DNA from: Mucilaginibacter sp.
Lineage (GTDB): Bacteria > Bacteroidota > Bacteroidia > Sphingobacteriales > Sphingobacteriaceae
DNA: 64,000 bases
Direction of reading: 5' to 3'
Assembly: GCA_028288025.1 (NCBI GenBank)
Contig: JAQBOM010000010.1
Span: 1-64,000, forward strand
Shown: positions 1-8,080 of the stretch, in pieces
How positions within the stretch are numbered: the first letter of the stretch is position 1
Layout: the number at the start of each line of letters is the position of its first letter
Translations under genes and position numbers: made by a program
Notes under the pieces: model-generated
Told to the model about the DNA's origin: nothing
What the model saw: the letters and a program-made list of their open reading frames with translations, nothing else
The model's database searches: none

Positions 1-1151
1 AGCGCCTGCAGGTTATAATTATTTTGCCCGGGGCTATTGCGGTAAAAGCTGGATGTACCCGCATTAACAGAAGCGCTGAAGGTACTCCCCGGGTTTGCAT
101 TCGCATCCTGGCTGTGTGACCAGGTAATATTAAAATCTTTCGTAGGCGGGTCGCCCTGCAGTCCATAGTTATGCGAGCCGTAGCTTAAAGATACCGTACC
201 ACCATATTTATAACGTTTTAAATAATGCATGGTGGTATTCAATTCATACGACCCCTTGGAATAAACCGTTCCCATATTGGTCAGATCCATATAATCGTTG
301 ATACCAATATAATAACCAAAGTTTCGCAGGTAAAAGCCGAGCTTTTGATCTTCTCCAAAAGTGGGAATGATAACTCCTGACGAACGTTGGTCAGGTTTTG
401 GAAAAAAACCAAAAGGGATACCGATGGGGAGTGGGATACCTTCGATTTCAAGGTAAGCAGGCCCCGAAATAATACGGTTTTTTTCACCAATTCCCCTTGT
501 TATTACTATTCCGAAATGCGTATCGGGGTAAGGCAGGTCGCACGTACTGAAAATCACATCCCGGTAGGCAACCTCGGTTTCGTTTAGCTTTTTGACCTCG
601 CCGCCCGAAATATAATCACCATCCTGCTCTGAGGCAGGGTTGAATATATGTCCTTTTTTTGACTTATAATCAAATAACAATGAGTCGGATGCTACCGGCT
701 TATCTTTACTTTGTTTTGAAATTGGCCGGCCTAAATACCGTTTTGTTATCGGATCGGTGCTGCCTTTTGCAAATATCAGGTGCTTTTTTTGGTCAACCCT
801 TATATAATCAGCATCCAACTCGAAATCCTGATAAGTTACCCGCGCATTGCCATATAAATAGGTGATCTGGTTAACCTGGTCATTGATCAGTGAATCTTCG
901 GCATGCGATGTTACAATGGAATTTAAGCCGCCGGCGGCCTTTTTTGTGGTATCCTTTTTTACCGCCGCATTTTTTGTTGTCAAATTTGCGGCAGATTTTT
1001 TATCTTTAGGGAGTTTCCGGTTTTTTACGGTATCCCGCTTATTGATGGTGTCCCCGGTACGCCCGAAACTATGATATTTGCTGTTGTTCGGGGCAGCTAT
1101 CACCGATATTGAAATTATTGCTAAAAGAAAAAACAGGCTGATGAATTTCAA
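1..1151 (-). CDS. lptD: LPS-assembly protein LptD (OstA), N-terminal part, cut by the left window edge
   Basis: This is the outer-membrane barrel that inserts lipopolysaccharide together with LptE. The frame is open from 1151 to the left edge, about 383 codons. It starts with TTG at 1149-1151. There is no in-frame ATG before the signal peptide, and a stop lies three codons upstream, so TTG is the best start. The protein has a hydrophobic signal (LKFISLFFLLAIISIS), a low-complexity K/A/T linker, then an OstA-like periplasmic domain beginning near the motif ITYLYGNARVTYQDFELDAD. After that come the first strands of a beta-barrel (motifs such as GFYLRNFGYYIGINDYMDLT and FSASVNAGTSSFYRNSPG). It is divergent from the amidase, as is common in this phylum. 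The C-terminal barrel lies outside the window. Confidence 0.88.
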   Translation of the reverse strand, partial: MKFISLFFLLAIISISVIAAPNNSKYHSFGRTGDTINKRDTVKNRKLPKDKKSAANLTTKNAAVKKDTTKKAAGGLNSIVTSHAEDSLINDQVNQITYLYGNARVTYQDFELDADYIRVDQKKHLIFAKGSTDPITKRYLGRPISKQSKDKPVASDSLLFDYKSKKGHIFNPASEQDGDYISGGEVKKLNETEVAYRDVIFSTCDLPYPDTHFGIVITRGIGEKNRIISGPAYLEIEGIPLPIGIPFGFFPKPDQRSSGVIIPTFGEDQKLGFYLRNFGYYIGINDYMDLTNMGTVYSKGSYELNTTMHYLKRYKYGGTVSLSYGSHNYGLQGDPPTKDFNITWSHSQDANANPGSTFSASVNAGTSSFYRNSPGQNNYNLQA

Positions 1152-1167
1152 AATAGATTATGAATAG

Positions 1168-1175
1168 TATTTTTG
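1168..1175 (+). promoter_or_regulatory. Candidate -7 promoter element for the amidase gene
   Basis: TATTTTTG matches the Bacteroidota -7 consensus TAnnTTTG, 29 nt before the ATG at 1205. A TTTC at 1146-1149 sits about 18 bp upstream, at the -33 position (consensus TTTG). It lies in the divergent lptD/amidase spacer. Confidence 0.45.
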
Positions 1176-1204
1176 CAGATATATTTTAACAGCGTTCAAA
1201 AATA

Positions 1205-2116
1205 ATGAAAAATAAGGCATTGAAAAGATTGATTTGTGGTTTATTGGTATTAGTGACTTCCCTGCCGTTTTTTTGCTTTGCATTAATAACCCCTTTAAAA
1301 CATGATACCGTAACAACTCCCGGCTACAGGCTCAGAACCATTATTATCGATCCAGGGCATGGCGGGAGTCATCCCGCCGGCGCACGGGGTACTTTTTCTC
1401 ATGGTGCATCGGGCTCATATTCTTTAGAGAGAAATGTAACGCTTGCCCTGGCATTTAAATTGCAAAAAGAATTAGAAAAAGAAATACCAAGCTTAAAAGT
1501 AGTACTTACACGCACTACAGAAGATGATGTTTCTCTTCAAAGGAGGGCCGAAATTGCCAATGAAAACAGGGGGGACCTGTTTATCTCGCTGCATTGTAAC
1601 TCGTTGCCCAACAGGTATATCCGCGAGGTTGTTGGCCATAAGCACCACAAACCGGTTTACCACACCGCTTCAGTCCCTGACCACTCGGGCAGAGGGGTTT
1701 TAATGCTGGTTTATGGTTTTCACAGAAGCGGAGAAGAAGAGAACGCTATCAAACAAAATAAAATTGAAGGCGGTGACTTGGAGATGAATTCAGACCCAAA
1801 CCCAAACGATCCTGCAACAATGATATTGATGAACGAGTATAAACGCAAATACCGCAAGCAAAGCATACACCTGGCCGAATTAATTGATGGTGAACTTGTT
1901 GAAACTGACGGCAGGCATAATGAAGGTATCAGGGAACAGGGTGTACACGTATTGTGCCACAGCGCGATGCCGGCTGTACTGGTTGAAACTGGTTATATTG
2001 ATAACCCGGATGATGAAGCTTACCTGAATTCAGAAACTGGTCAAAACGAAATTGTTGCCTCGATAGTAAGAGCGCTCCAGAACTACAAAAACGAAGTTGA
2101 ATCCACATCGCCATGA
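1205..2116 (+). CDS. N-acetylmuramoyl-L-alanine amidase (Amidase_3)
   Basis: Zinc amidase that cuts the bond between N-acetylmuramic acid and the stem peptide of peptidoglycan; it acts in the periplasm. The 303-aa protein has an N-terminal hydrophobic segment at residues 8-28. The zinc site is complete: H52 in DPGHGG, E75 in LERNV and H130 in SLHCNS, with the catalytic E261 in VLVETGYIDN. An insertion of about 50 residues, rich in His and Arg, follows the third ligand, as in AmiC-type enzymes. No LysM or SPOR domain is visible. The next gene in the same direction is an MCE protein. A long inverted repeat starts immediately after the stop codon. Confidence 0.93.
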   Translation: MKNKALKRLICGLLVLVTSLPFFCFALITPLKHDTVTTPGYRLRTIIIDPGHGGSHPAGARGTFSHGASGSYSLERNVTLALAFKLQKELEKEIPSLKVVLTRTTEDDVSLQRRAEIANENRGDLFISLHCNSLPNRYIREVVGHKHHKPVYHTASVPDHSGRGVLMLVYGFHRSGEEENAIKQNKIEGGDLEMNSDPNPNDPATMILMNEYKRKYRKQSIHLAELIDGELVETDGRHNEGIREQGVHVLCHSAMPAVLVETGYIDNPDDEAYLNSETGQNEIVASIVRALQNYKNEVESTSP

Positions 2117-2192
2117 ATATGAGATTAGAGATTGGAGATTAGTTTGAAAGCGCGATTGGTTTTTACCTAATCTCCAATCTCTAACCTCATAT
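2117..2192. repeat. 26-bp inverted repeat built from GATTAGAGATTGG words
   Basis: Left arm 2117-2142 and right arm 2167-2192 are complementary at 25 of 26 positions, separated by a 24-nt loop. The left arm begins directly after the amidase stop codon and is purine-rich; the right arm is pyrimidine-rich. More right-type words (CCTCCAAT, TTAACCTCCAAT) continue to the start of the next gene at 2231. The same word family recurs at 21150-21179, 21563-21592 and 29545-29580. Confidence 0.9.
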
Positions 2193-2230
2193 ATCTCGAA
2201 CCTCCAATTCTTAACCTCCAATATCTAACT

Positions 2231-3178
2231 ATGAAAATATCAAACGAAACAAAAATAGGTGCATTAACTGCAGTTGCAATAACAATACTCATACTTGGAT
2301 ATAGCTTTTTGAGAGGCAATGACCTTTTTTCGGGCTCAAATAAGTATTACGCCATTTACCGTAGTGTAGATGGACTTTCGGTATCAAAGCCTGTGTTGGT
2401 AAATGGCTTCCCGATTGGCAGGGTCTCTAAAATGAGCCTGCGCCCGGATGGCAGGACGGTTGTTGAGCTGAAGGTAGAGGATAAATACAAGATACCTTCA
2501 AACACCATGGCTAAATTGGTAAGCACCGATCTTTTGGGTGGAAAGGCCATCGTATTTGATTATGGCAATAGTAATACGTATGCAGAAGATAATGATACGT
2601 TGCATGCCAACATACAGGGCAGCCTGGCGGAAAGCCTGCAACCTATACAAACAAAGGCCGAAAACCTGATCACTAAGTTAGATTCGTCGCTGGCCGCAAT
2701 AAATAGGATATTGAACCCTAACTTTCAAAAGAATATTGACAGGAGCTTTTTAAGTATAGCCAACTCACTGGAGACCCTCGAAGGCACTACTAAAAAAATT
2801 GACGCGCTCGTAGCTACGCAAACAACACATATTAACGGGATATTATCGAATACGGAACTGGTATCTGCTAATTTGAAAAAAAGCTCGGGCCATTTAACAG
2901 GCATCACCTCAAATTTCGAAAAAGTAAGTGACGATATTGCCGCCTCGAACATCAAACAAACGCTTGATAACGCCAACAAAGCAATGGCCGACCTACAGGC
3001 AACTATCAATAAAATAAATAGCACAAAAGGGACGCTTGGCTTGCTGATAAATGATGATAAGATGTACAAAAATTTAAACGATGCATCAGCAAATCTGAAT
3101 AACCTGTTTATTGATATCAAAGCGCATCCAAAAAATTATGTAAGTTTCTCGGTATTCGGGGGGAAAAAGAAACAATAG
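2231..3178 (+). CDS. MCE/MlaD family lipid-transport protein
   Basis: Probable lipid-binding component of an Mla-type transport system between the inner and outer membranes. The 315-aa protein has one N-terminal transmembrane anchor (about residues 9-27) and then a single MCE domain (about 37-115, with the motif VDGLSVSKPVLVNG). A long helical tail follows (about 120-290) with amphipathic repeats typical of MlaD-like proteins in this phylum. No MlaE permease or MlaF ATPase gene lies nearby, so the partners are elsewhere. It follows the amidase in the same direction, but the spacer carries a strong inverted repeat, so co-transcription is uncertain. It converges on rnz. Confidence 0.88.
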   Translation: MKISNETKIGALTAVAITILILGYSFLRGNDLFSGSNKYYAIYRSVDGLSVSKPVLVNGFPIGRVSKMSLRPDGRTVVELKVEDKYKIPSNTMAKLVSTDLLGGKAIVFDYGNSNTYAEDNDTLHANIQGSLAESLQPIQTKAENLITKLDSSLAAINRILNPNFQKNIDRSFLSIANSLETLEGTTKKIDALVATQTTHINGILSNTELVSANLKKSSGHLTGITSNFEKVSDDIAASNIKQTLDNANKAMADLQATINKINSTKGTLGLLINDDKMYKNLNDASANLNNLFIDIKAHPKNYVSFSVFGGKKKQ

Positions 3179-3218
3179 TTGACAGTTTGCAAACTGCTAA
3201 CTGAAAACTGCCAACTGA
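3177..3218. terminator. Inverted word repeat between convergent mlaD-like gene and rnz
   Basis: The 42-bp spacer is filled with CAGTTT/AAACTG words. CAGTTTGCAAACTG (3183-3196) is a perfect 14-bp palindrome. AGTTGACAGTTT at 3178 can also pair with the later copies AAACTGCTAACT and AAACTGCCAACT. The array overlaps the stop codon of the upstream gene and reaches the rnz stop. A bidirectional terminator is the simplest reading. Confidence 0.55.
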
Positions 3219-3220
3219 TA

Positions 3221-4138
3221 TTATTCTCCGATTGCAAATGTTTTACCTTCGATGGCTAACTCCGTCTGCGGAAAAACGCTCCTGGCTTCATCCAATAATT
3301 CGCTTAAGGTTTTGTACCTGGCCGAAAAATGACCGATCAGTAATTTCTTCGTATTGGTTTTTAACGCGATTTGACCCGCCTGCAGGGCTGTAGTATGGTG
3401 CGTCTCTCCTGCCCTCTCCAGCATATTGTTTAAAAATGTAGCTTCATGGTAAAGCATCGTCGAGTTATTGATCTGCTTAAAATACATCTCATTATATAAT
3501 GTATCTGAGCAATAGGAATAAGTTTTGGGTTCGTCCGAATCAATGGTAACGGTATCATTTTTAATCACCTGGCCATCCGGGGCAACATAATCTGCTCCTT
3601 TTTTTAACGCCGTATAATATTCAACAGGGATATTTGCCTTGTCAAGTTTATCCTTTATGAGCTTTCTCAGCCGCTTCTTTTCTCTGAATAAAAACCCTGT
3701 GCAGGCGATCCGGTGGTCGAGCGGGATGGTTTCAACGGTTACATCGGGGTTATCTAAAATTACTTCCGCTCTTTCCGGGTTGGTAAAATTAAACTCGACC
3801 GGGTATTGCAGTGTTGTTTCGGAATAACTTAGCTGCAGGTCGATAATTTCTTTTAACCGCGGCGGGCCGTAAATTTTCAATGCTTTTTTCCGGCCGTTTA
3901 GATGCAGTGATGACAGCAGACCTACGAGGCCCAGGTAGTGGTCGCCATGAATGTGGCTGATAAAAATATGATCGATGCGGCTGGCTTTAACATCAAAGCG
4001 GAGCATTTGCTGCTGCGTACCTTCGCCGCAATCAATTAAATAAAGGCGGTCGTTAATATTGAGGACTTGTGCGGTAGGGTTTCTGTTGAATATGGGAGTT
4101 GCAGAGCTGCTGCCAAGTATTGTAACTTCGAATTTCAT
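3221..4138 (-). CDS. rnz: Ribonuclease Z (tRNase Z)
   Basis: Endonuclease that removes the 3' trailer from tRNA precursors in the cytoplasm. The 305-aa length fits the short bacterial form. The metallo-beta-lactamase zinc motif is SHIHGDH (H62, H64, D66, H67). Later metal ligands are in the motifs CSDTLYNE, YHEATF and GHFSARY. The N-terminal sequence with SSSATP and GEGTQQQ is also typical of tRNase Z. The gene lies 21 bp downstream of the STAS gene in the same direction, so the two probably share a transcript. Confidence 0.96.
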   Translation of the reverse strand: MKFEVTILGSSSATPIFNRNPTAQVLNINDRLYLIDCGEGTQQQMLRFDVKASRIDHIFISHIHGDHYLGLVGLLSSLHLNGRKKALKIYGPPRLKEIIDLQLSYSETTLQYPVEFNFTNPERAEVILDNPDVTVETIPLDHRIACTGFLFREKKRLRKLIKDKLDKANIPVEYYTALKKGADYVAPDGQVIKNDTVTIDSDEPKTYSYCSDTLYNEMYFKQINNSTMLYHEATFLNNMLERAGETHHTTALQAGQIALKTNTKKLLIGHFSARYKTLSELLDEARSVFPQTELAIEGKTFAIGE

Positions 4139-4159
4139 ACTTGGTAAACACTAAGTTAG

Positions 4160-4537
4160 CTATTTTGCTTCCTTTTTTAGTTCTTTTTCAATCTCCTCCA
4201 TAAAGATCAGGTCAATGGCTTCTTCAGGACTCGGGACAACTGTGAGCACGCTATCGAGCTGAGATATAGTAATTAAACGGGCAACAGCATCATTTAACCC
4301 ACTGAGTATGAATGTCCCTGTAGCGTTCTTACATAAACGGTGCCCTACCAATAAACTGCTCAAACCGGAGGAGTCGGCGAACTTTACTTGTGAAAGATCT
4401 AAAACTATATTTCGCTGGCCCTCAGTATTAATTAATATGAGCTCAGATTTTAGTTGCGGCGTAATTAATGAATTTAACTTTGATTCATTCAGCTTCAACA
4501 AAATATATTTTTCGTGTTTATCAATAGTAAATTTCAT
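4160..4537 (-). CDS. STAS-domain protein (anti-sigma-factor antagonist type)
   Basis: A 125-aa protein made of one STAS domain, as in SpoIIAA/RsbV. The motif FADSSGLSSLL contains the Asp-Ser-Ser-Gly loop; S57 corresponds to the phosphorylated serine of SpoIIAA. It probably takes part in partner switching with an anti-sigma or serine-kinase protein, but no RsbW-like kinase or PP2C phosphatase is in the window. The C-terminal tail is short and charged (E/K-rich). It is followed closely by rnz. Confidence 0.85.
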   Translation of the reverse strand: MKFTIDKHEKYILLKLNESKLNSLITPQLKSELILINTEGQRNIVLDLSQVKFADSSGLSSLLVGHRLCKNATGTFILSGLNDAVARLITISQLDSVLTVVPSPEEAIDLIFMEEIEKELKKEAK

Positions 4538-4590
4538 TGTTGTCCTAATTAAAAAGCTAAGATAATTTATTTTATCTATAAATAAAACAA

Positions 4591-5535
4591 TTAGAGCGTA
4601 GTAAGTGCAGAATTAATTGCTTTCTCCACCCGTTCCAATATATGCTGGTTTGCAGGTTTTATAAATTTTTCCCCTGTTATTTGTTCATAAAGCTCAATAT
4701 ACCTTTCCGAAATGGATTGAACAATTGCCTCCGTCATTTCGGGTACAACTTGCCCGTCTTTCCCCTGGAAATTATTTTCAATAAGCCATTTTCTTACAAA
4801 TTCCTTCGACAACTGCTTCTGTGATTCTCCCCTTTCCTGGCGTTCTTTATATCCATCACTATAAAAATACCTGGATGAGTCGGGTGTATGGATCTCATCG
4901 ATCAAAAAAATTGTTCCGTCAGCGTTCCCAAACTCATATTTGGTATCCACCAAAATCAGGCCATGTTGCGCGGCTATCTCTGTACCACGTTTAAATAAAG
5001 CTTTAGTATAATTTTCAAGCTGTCTATAATTCGTTTCCGAAACGATATTCTTCGCTAAAATCTGCTCTCCCGATATATCTTCATCATGCCCTACTGCCGC
5101 TTTTGTAGTAGGTGTAATAATGGGCTCGGGTAATTTATCATTTTCCTTGAGGCCATCTGGCAGGCTTACACCGCAAACCTGTCTTTTACCGGCACTGTAC
5201 TCGCGCCAGGCATGCCCTGCGAGGTAACCCCGTATAACCATCTCCACTTTAAACGGCTCGCAAATACGCCCTATAGTTACGCTGGGATCCGGCACGTTTA
5301 TTACCCAGTTTGGTACGATATCAGCTGTCGCCGCCAAAAATTTAGCTGCTATTTGGTTTAATACCTGCCCCTTAAAAGGTATTGCCTCCGGAAGTACCAC
5401 ATCAAAAGCAGATATACGGTCGGTAACAACCATTACCAGGTATTTATTATTTATCGTATAAACATCCCTAACCTTACCCTTATAAAAGCTGGTTTGGCCG
5501 GGGAATGTGAAATGTGTTTCTTTTATTGCATTCAT
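4591..5535 (-). CDS. purC: Phosphoribosylaminoimidazole-succinocarboxamide synthase
   Basis: ATP-dependent ligase of purine synthesis (SAICAR synthase), which joins CAIR and aspartate. The protein is 314 aa, the longer form of the family. Motifs: YKGKVRDVY near the N-terminus, [25 protein letters not shown], and DTKYEFG with [13 protein letters not shown]. The open frame extends upstream to a TTG at 5586, but family homology begins with [13 protein letters not shown]. The extra codons come from a repeat-like spacer, so I place the start at the ATG at 5535. Confidence 0.95.
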   Translation of the reverse strand: MNAIKETHFTFPGQTSFYKGKVRDVYTINNKYLVMVVTDRISAFDVVLPEAIPFKGQVLNQIAAKFLAATADIVPNWVINVPDPSVTIGRICEPFKVEMVIRGYLAGHAWREYSAGKRQVCGVSLPDGLKENDKLPEPIITPTTKAAVGHDEDISGEQILAKNIVSETNYRQLENYTKALFKRGTEIAAQHGLILVDTKYEFGNADGTIFLIDEIHTPDSSRYFYSDGYKERQERGESQKQLSKEFVRKWLIENNFQGKDGQVVPEMTEAIVQSISERYIELYEQITGEKFIKPANQHILERVEKAINSALTTL

Positions 5536-5644
5536 TCTTTTAGTATCAAGTCGCTGGTAGCAAGTATGCACCCTGTTTGGTACCAAATGTGTTCAAATAT
5601 TTCACTTAATAAATACTTGATACTAAATACTTGCTACTCAAAAA

Positions 5645-6604
5645 TTATTGTATATCTCCGTAAGCTGCTAAAATTTTGCGTACCAGTTTATGCCTTACAA
5701 CGTCTTCTCCGCTCAGGTAAACGATCTCAATTCCGTTAATATCTGTAAGTATCCGCAAAGCGGTATGCAGGCCCGACTGCTGTTTTTTAGGCAGGTCAAT
5801 TTGCGTAACATCGCCGGTAACAATAAACTTAGCCGACGGCCCCATTCGGGTCAGGAACATTTTCAATTGCATATCCGTGGCGTTTTGCGCCTCGTCCAGG
5901 ATAACAAAACAATTATCCAGTGTACGGCCGCGCATAAAGGCAAGCGGTGCAATTTCGATGGTGCGGTTCTCTAAGTAAAACTTCAGTTTTTCAGCCGGAA
6001 TCATATCGTCGAGCGCGTCATATAACGGCCTGAGATATGGGTCGATCTTTTCCTTAAGGTCGCCCGGCAAAAACCCCAGGTTCTCCCCTGCCTCAACAGC
6101 CGGCCGTGTTAATATAATACGTTTGATCTCTTTGTTTTTTAGCGCCCGAACGGCCAGGGCAACTGCGGTATATGTTTTACCGGTACCTGCGGGGCCTATG
6201 GCAAAAAGTATATCACTTTTATTGATGCAATCGACCATGCGCCGCTGGTTGGCTGTACGTGCCTTTACCATCACGCCGTTTGGCCCGAACACAATAACTT
6301 CACCGCTGGCGAATTTATCGGCCGACGGGTCGGCGACTGGTGTGTCAGATGCTTTTGAACCTAAAATTCGCTCGAGGTCGGTAATATTCAAGTTTTCAAA
6401 CTTCTCGACGTGCTGCAGTAAATGGCTGAATTTCTCCCGGAAAATATTTATTTCGTGGTCGTCACCCAATATCTTCACCTCATTTCCGCGGGCCACAATT
6501 TTAAGTTTTGGATACTGTTTTTTAATGATCTCGAAGTGATCATTATTTGGCCCCCACAACACTGCCGGGTTGATTTGTTCAATTGACAATTTTAGTTCGT
6601 TCAA
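5645..6604 (-). CDS. phoH: PhoH family ATPase
   Basis: Cytoplasmic P-loop protein of the PhoH (PhoL) family, linked in other bacteria to RNA metabolism and phosphate stress; its exact role is unsettled. The 319-aa protein has an N-terminal KH-like region with the typical motif LKIVARGNEVKI. Walker A is GPAGTGKT (137-144) and Walker B is FVILDEAQ (about 233-240). The start is TTG at 6604; the sequence right after it already matches the family, and I see no better in-frame ATG. It is divergent from the SAM hydroxide adenosyltransferase gene. Confidence 0.93.
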   Translation of the reverse strand: MNELKLSIEQINPAVLWGPNNDHFEIIKKQYPKLKIVARGNEVKILGDDHEINIFREKFSHLLQHVEKFENLNITDLERILGSKASDTPVADPSADKFASGEVIVFGPNGVMVKARTANQRRMVDCINKSDILFAIGPAGTGKTYTAVALAVRALKNKEIKRIILTRPAVEAGENLGFLPGDLKEKIDPYLRPLYDALDDMIPAEKLKFYLENRTIEIAPLAFMRGRTLDNCFVILDEAQNATDMQLKMFLTRMGPSAKFIVTGDVTQIDLPKKQQSGLHTALRILTDINGIEIVYLSGEDVVRHKLVRKILAAYGDIQ

Positions 6605-6703
6605 TATAAATTGATTTTTAGTTGCAGATTTTTATGAATTAAAAATTGAATATTTGTAGCCATAAAGCTAGCACAAGATTAGTGATAAATATTTAAAATA
6701 TTA

Positions 6704-7486
6704 ATGGCAATTATAACTTTAACTACTGATCTGGGCGATAAAGATATTTATCAGGCCGCCCTTAAGGGTAGTATCTTAAAATTGCTGCCTTCAGTAAATA
6801 TAGTTGACATTACAAACAGCGTTGCTGCCTATAATATACAGCAGGCGGCGTTTATATTAAAGAATAGTTATTGCTATTTCCCCGACTCAACTGTCCATTT
6901 AATTGGCATCGACACGGTTTATAATGCCAACACCCGGTACCTCGCCGTAAAATACAAGAACCATTATTTTGTAGGCGCCGATAATGGCATCTTCTCACTG
7001 ATGTTCGATACCGAGCCCGAAGAGATTTTCGAGATCAATATCATGCAGGACCTGAAGTTTCTGCACTTCCCGCTGGCCGATATATTTGTAAAGGCAGCCT
7101 GCCACCTGGCGCAGGGCCGCGCGCTTGAACAAATAGGTCTGCCGGTCAGCAATATCGAAAACAAAATGAACCTGCAGCCGGTTATCGAAAAAAACCTGAT
7201 AAAAGGCGCAGTGATCTATATTGATTCATTTCAGAATGTAATTACCAATATCACCAAGGAACTTTTTAATAAAGTGCAGCAGGGAAGGCGTTTTATGCTT
7301 TCATTTAAACGGAACGAAACGATAAATCACCTGAGCTGGCACTACAACGAAGTGCCCGAGGGTGAAAAGCTTTGCCTGTTTGGTATAAGCGACCACCTGG
7401 AAATAGCGATAAACAAAGGGAACGCAAGCGGGTTATTAGGATTGAGCTTAGGCGACAGCGTTATTATCGATTTCCAGGAACAATGA
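6704..7486 (+). CDS. SAM hydroxide adenosyltransferase family protein (DUF62)
   Basis: Member of the family that includes fluorinase and chlorinase. Most bacterial members hydrolyse S-adenosylmethionine to adenosine and methionine. The 260-aa length is normal. The N-terminus has the family motif TLTTDLGDKDIYQAALKG and the C-terminal half has YIDSFQNVITNI, the usual D-x-F-x-N-x-x-T-N pattern. Nothing suggests a halogenating activity, so hydrolysis is the default call. Its stop codon overlaps the start of the next gene (ATGA), indicating translational coupling. Confidence 0.88.
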   Translation: MAIITLTTDLGDKDIYQAALKGSILKLLPSVNIVDITNSVAAYNIQQAAFILKNSYCYFPDSTVHLIGIDTVYNANTRYLAVKYKNHYFVGADNGIFSLMFDTEPEEIFEINIMQDLKFLHFPLADIFVKAACHLAQGRALEQIGLPVSNIENKMNLQPVIEKNLIKGAVIYIDSFQNVITNITKELFNKVQQGRRFMLSFKRNETINHLSWHYNEVPEGEKLCLFGISDHLEIAINKGNASGLLGLSLGDSVIIDFQEQ

Positions 7487-8007
7487 AAAAAATCATCCTT
7501 CTAAATATTTTTTATTTTCTGCTTGGCTCCGCCATAGCACAATCAAACACCGATTCGCTGGCCTACCAGCTTCAACGGAAAAAGATCAACGGCATGCTGG
7601 CGCGGCGCGCGCAAAAGTTTGGCATATACGACGAAAGCCTGCGGATGCATACCGGTATTTTTGGCCTGCAAACAAAAAAAGATATCCGCCGGTCGAATGA
7701 TATTTTAATGGATATTGTAAAAACAGACAATGCCATTTACAGGGAATTGAAAATCCTGCTGGATTACCGAATGTTTCAGCAAACCCAAGTTCAAACACAC
7801 TCAAAGGAAGCCGAGCAAAGCAATATCGGCTTTATGATGACCATCAATAAACTGCGTGAGCAAAATGACCAGCTTAAAGCCTCGGCCGAAAAGCAGCAGC
7901 AGCGCCAGCAAAGTACGCTCCATACTTTTGTCGTTATCGCGGTATTACTTTTTGCCGTAATTTTGTTCCTTATCTTCCTTAACACAAGACGACGGGCGTC
8001 ACGATAA
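7483..8007 (+). CDS. Small membrane protein of unknown function with coiled coil
   Basis: I do not recognise the family. The 174-aa product begins with a clear signal peptide ending in AIAQ (about residue 19). A basic helical region follows, then a Gln/Lys-rich coiled-coil stretch at about 110-140, and a C-terminal transmembrane helix (about 145-167) ending in a basic tail. The topology would place most of the protein in the periplasm, anchored at its C-terminus. I chose the ATG at 7483 because it starts the signal peptide and overlaps the preceding stop as ATGA; the frame upstream of it only shadows the previous gene. Confidence 0.7.
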   Translation: MKKIILLNIFYFLLGSAIAQSNTDSLAYQLQRKKINGMLARRAQKFGIYDESLRMHTGIFGLQTKKDIRRSNDILMDIVKTDNAIYRELKILLDYRMFQQTQVQTHSKEAEQSNIGFMMTINKLREQNDQLKASAEKQQQRQQSTLHTFVVIAVLLFAVILFLIFLNTRRRASR

Positions 8008-8080
8008 AAATTACACATTCATAAAATGTATGAGCGGCCCAATCGTCTTATATTAACAATCCAAACATATAAAGTATTAG

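Noticed and set aside
5536-5586. Upstream TTG start for purC at 5586
   Set aside because: The extra 17 codons lie in repeat-like spacer sequence and do not resemble the purC N-terminus.
6123-6539. 138-codon open frame on the + strand
   Set aside because: It lies entirely antisense to phoH, which has complete conserved motifs; the antisense product has no recognisable pattern.
6704-7486. Fluorinase or chlorinase
   Set aside because: Only the general SAM hydroxide adenosyltransferase family can be supported; I see no halogenase-specific feature.
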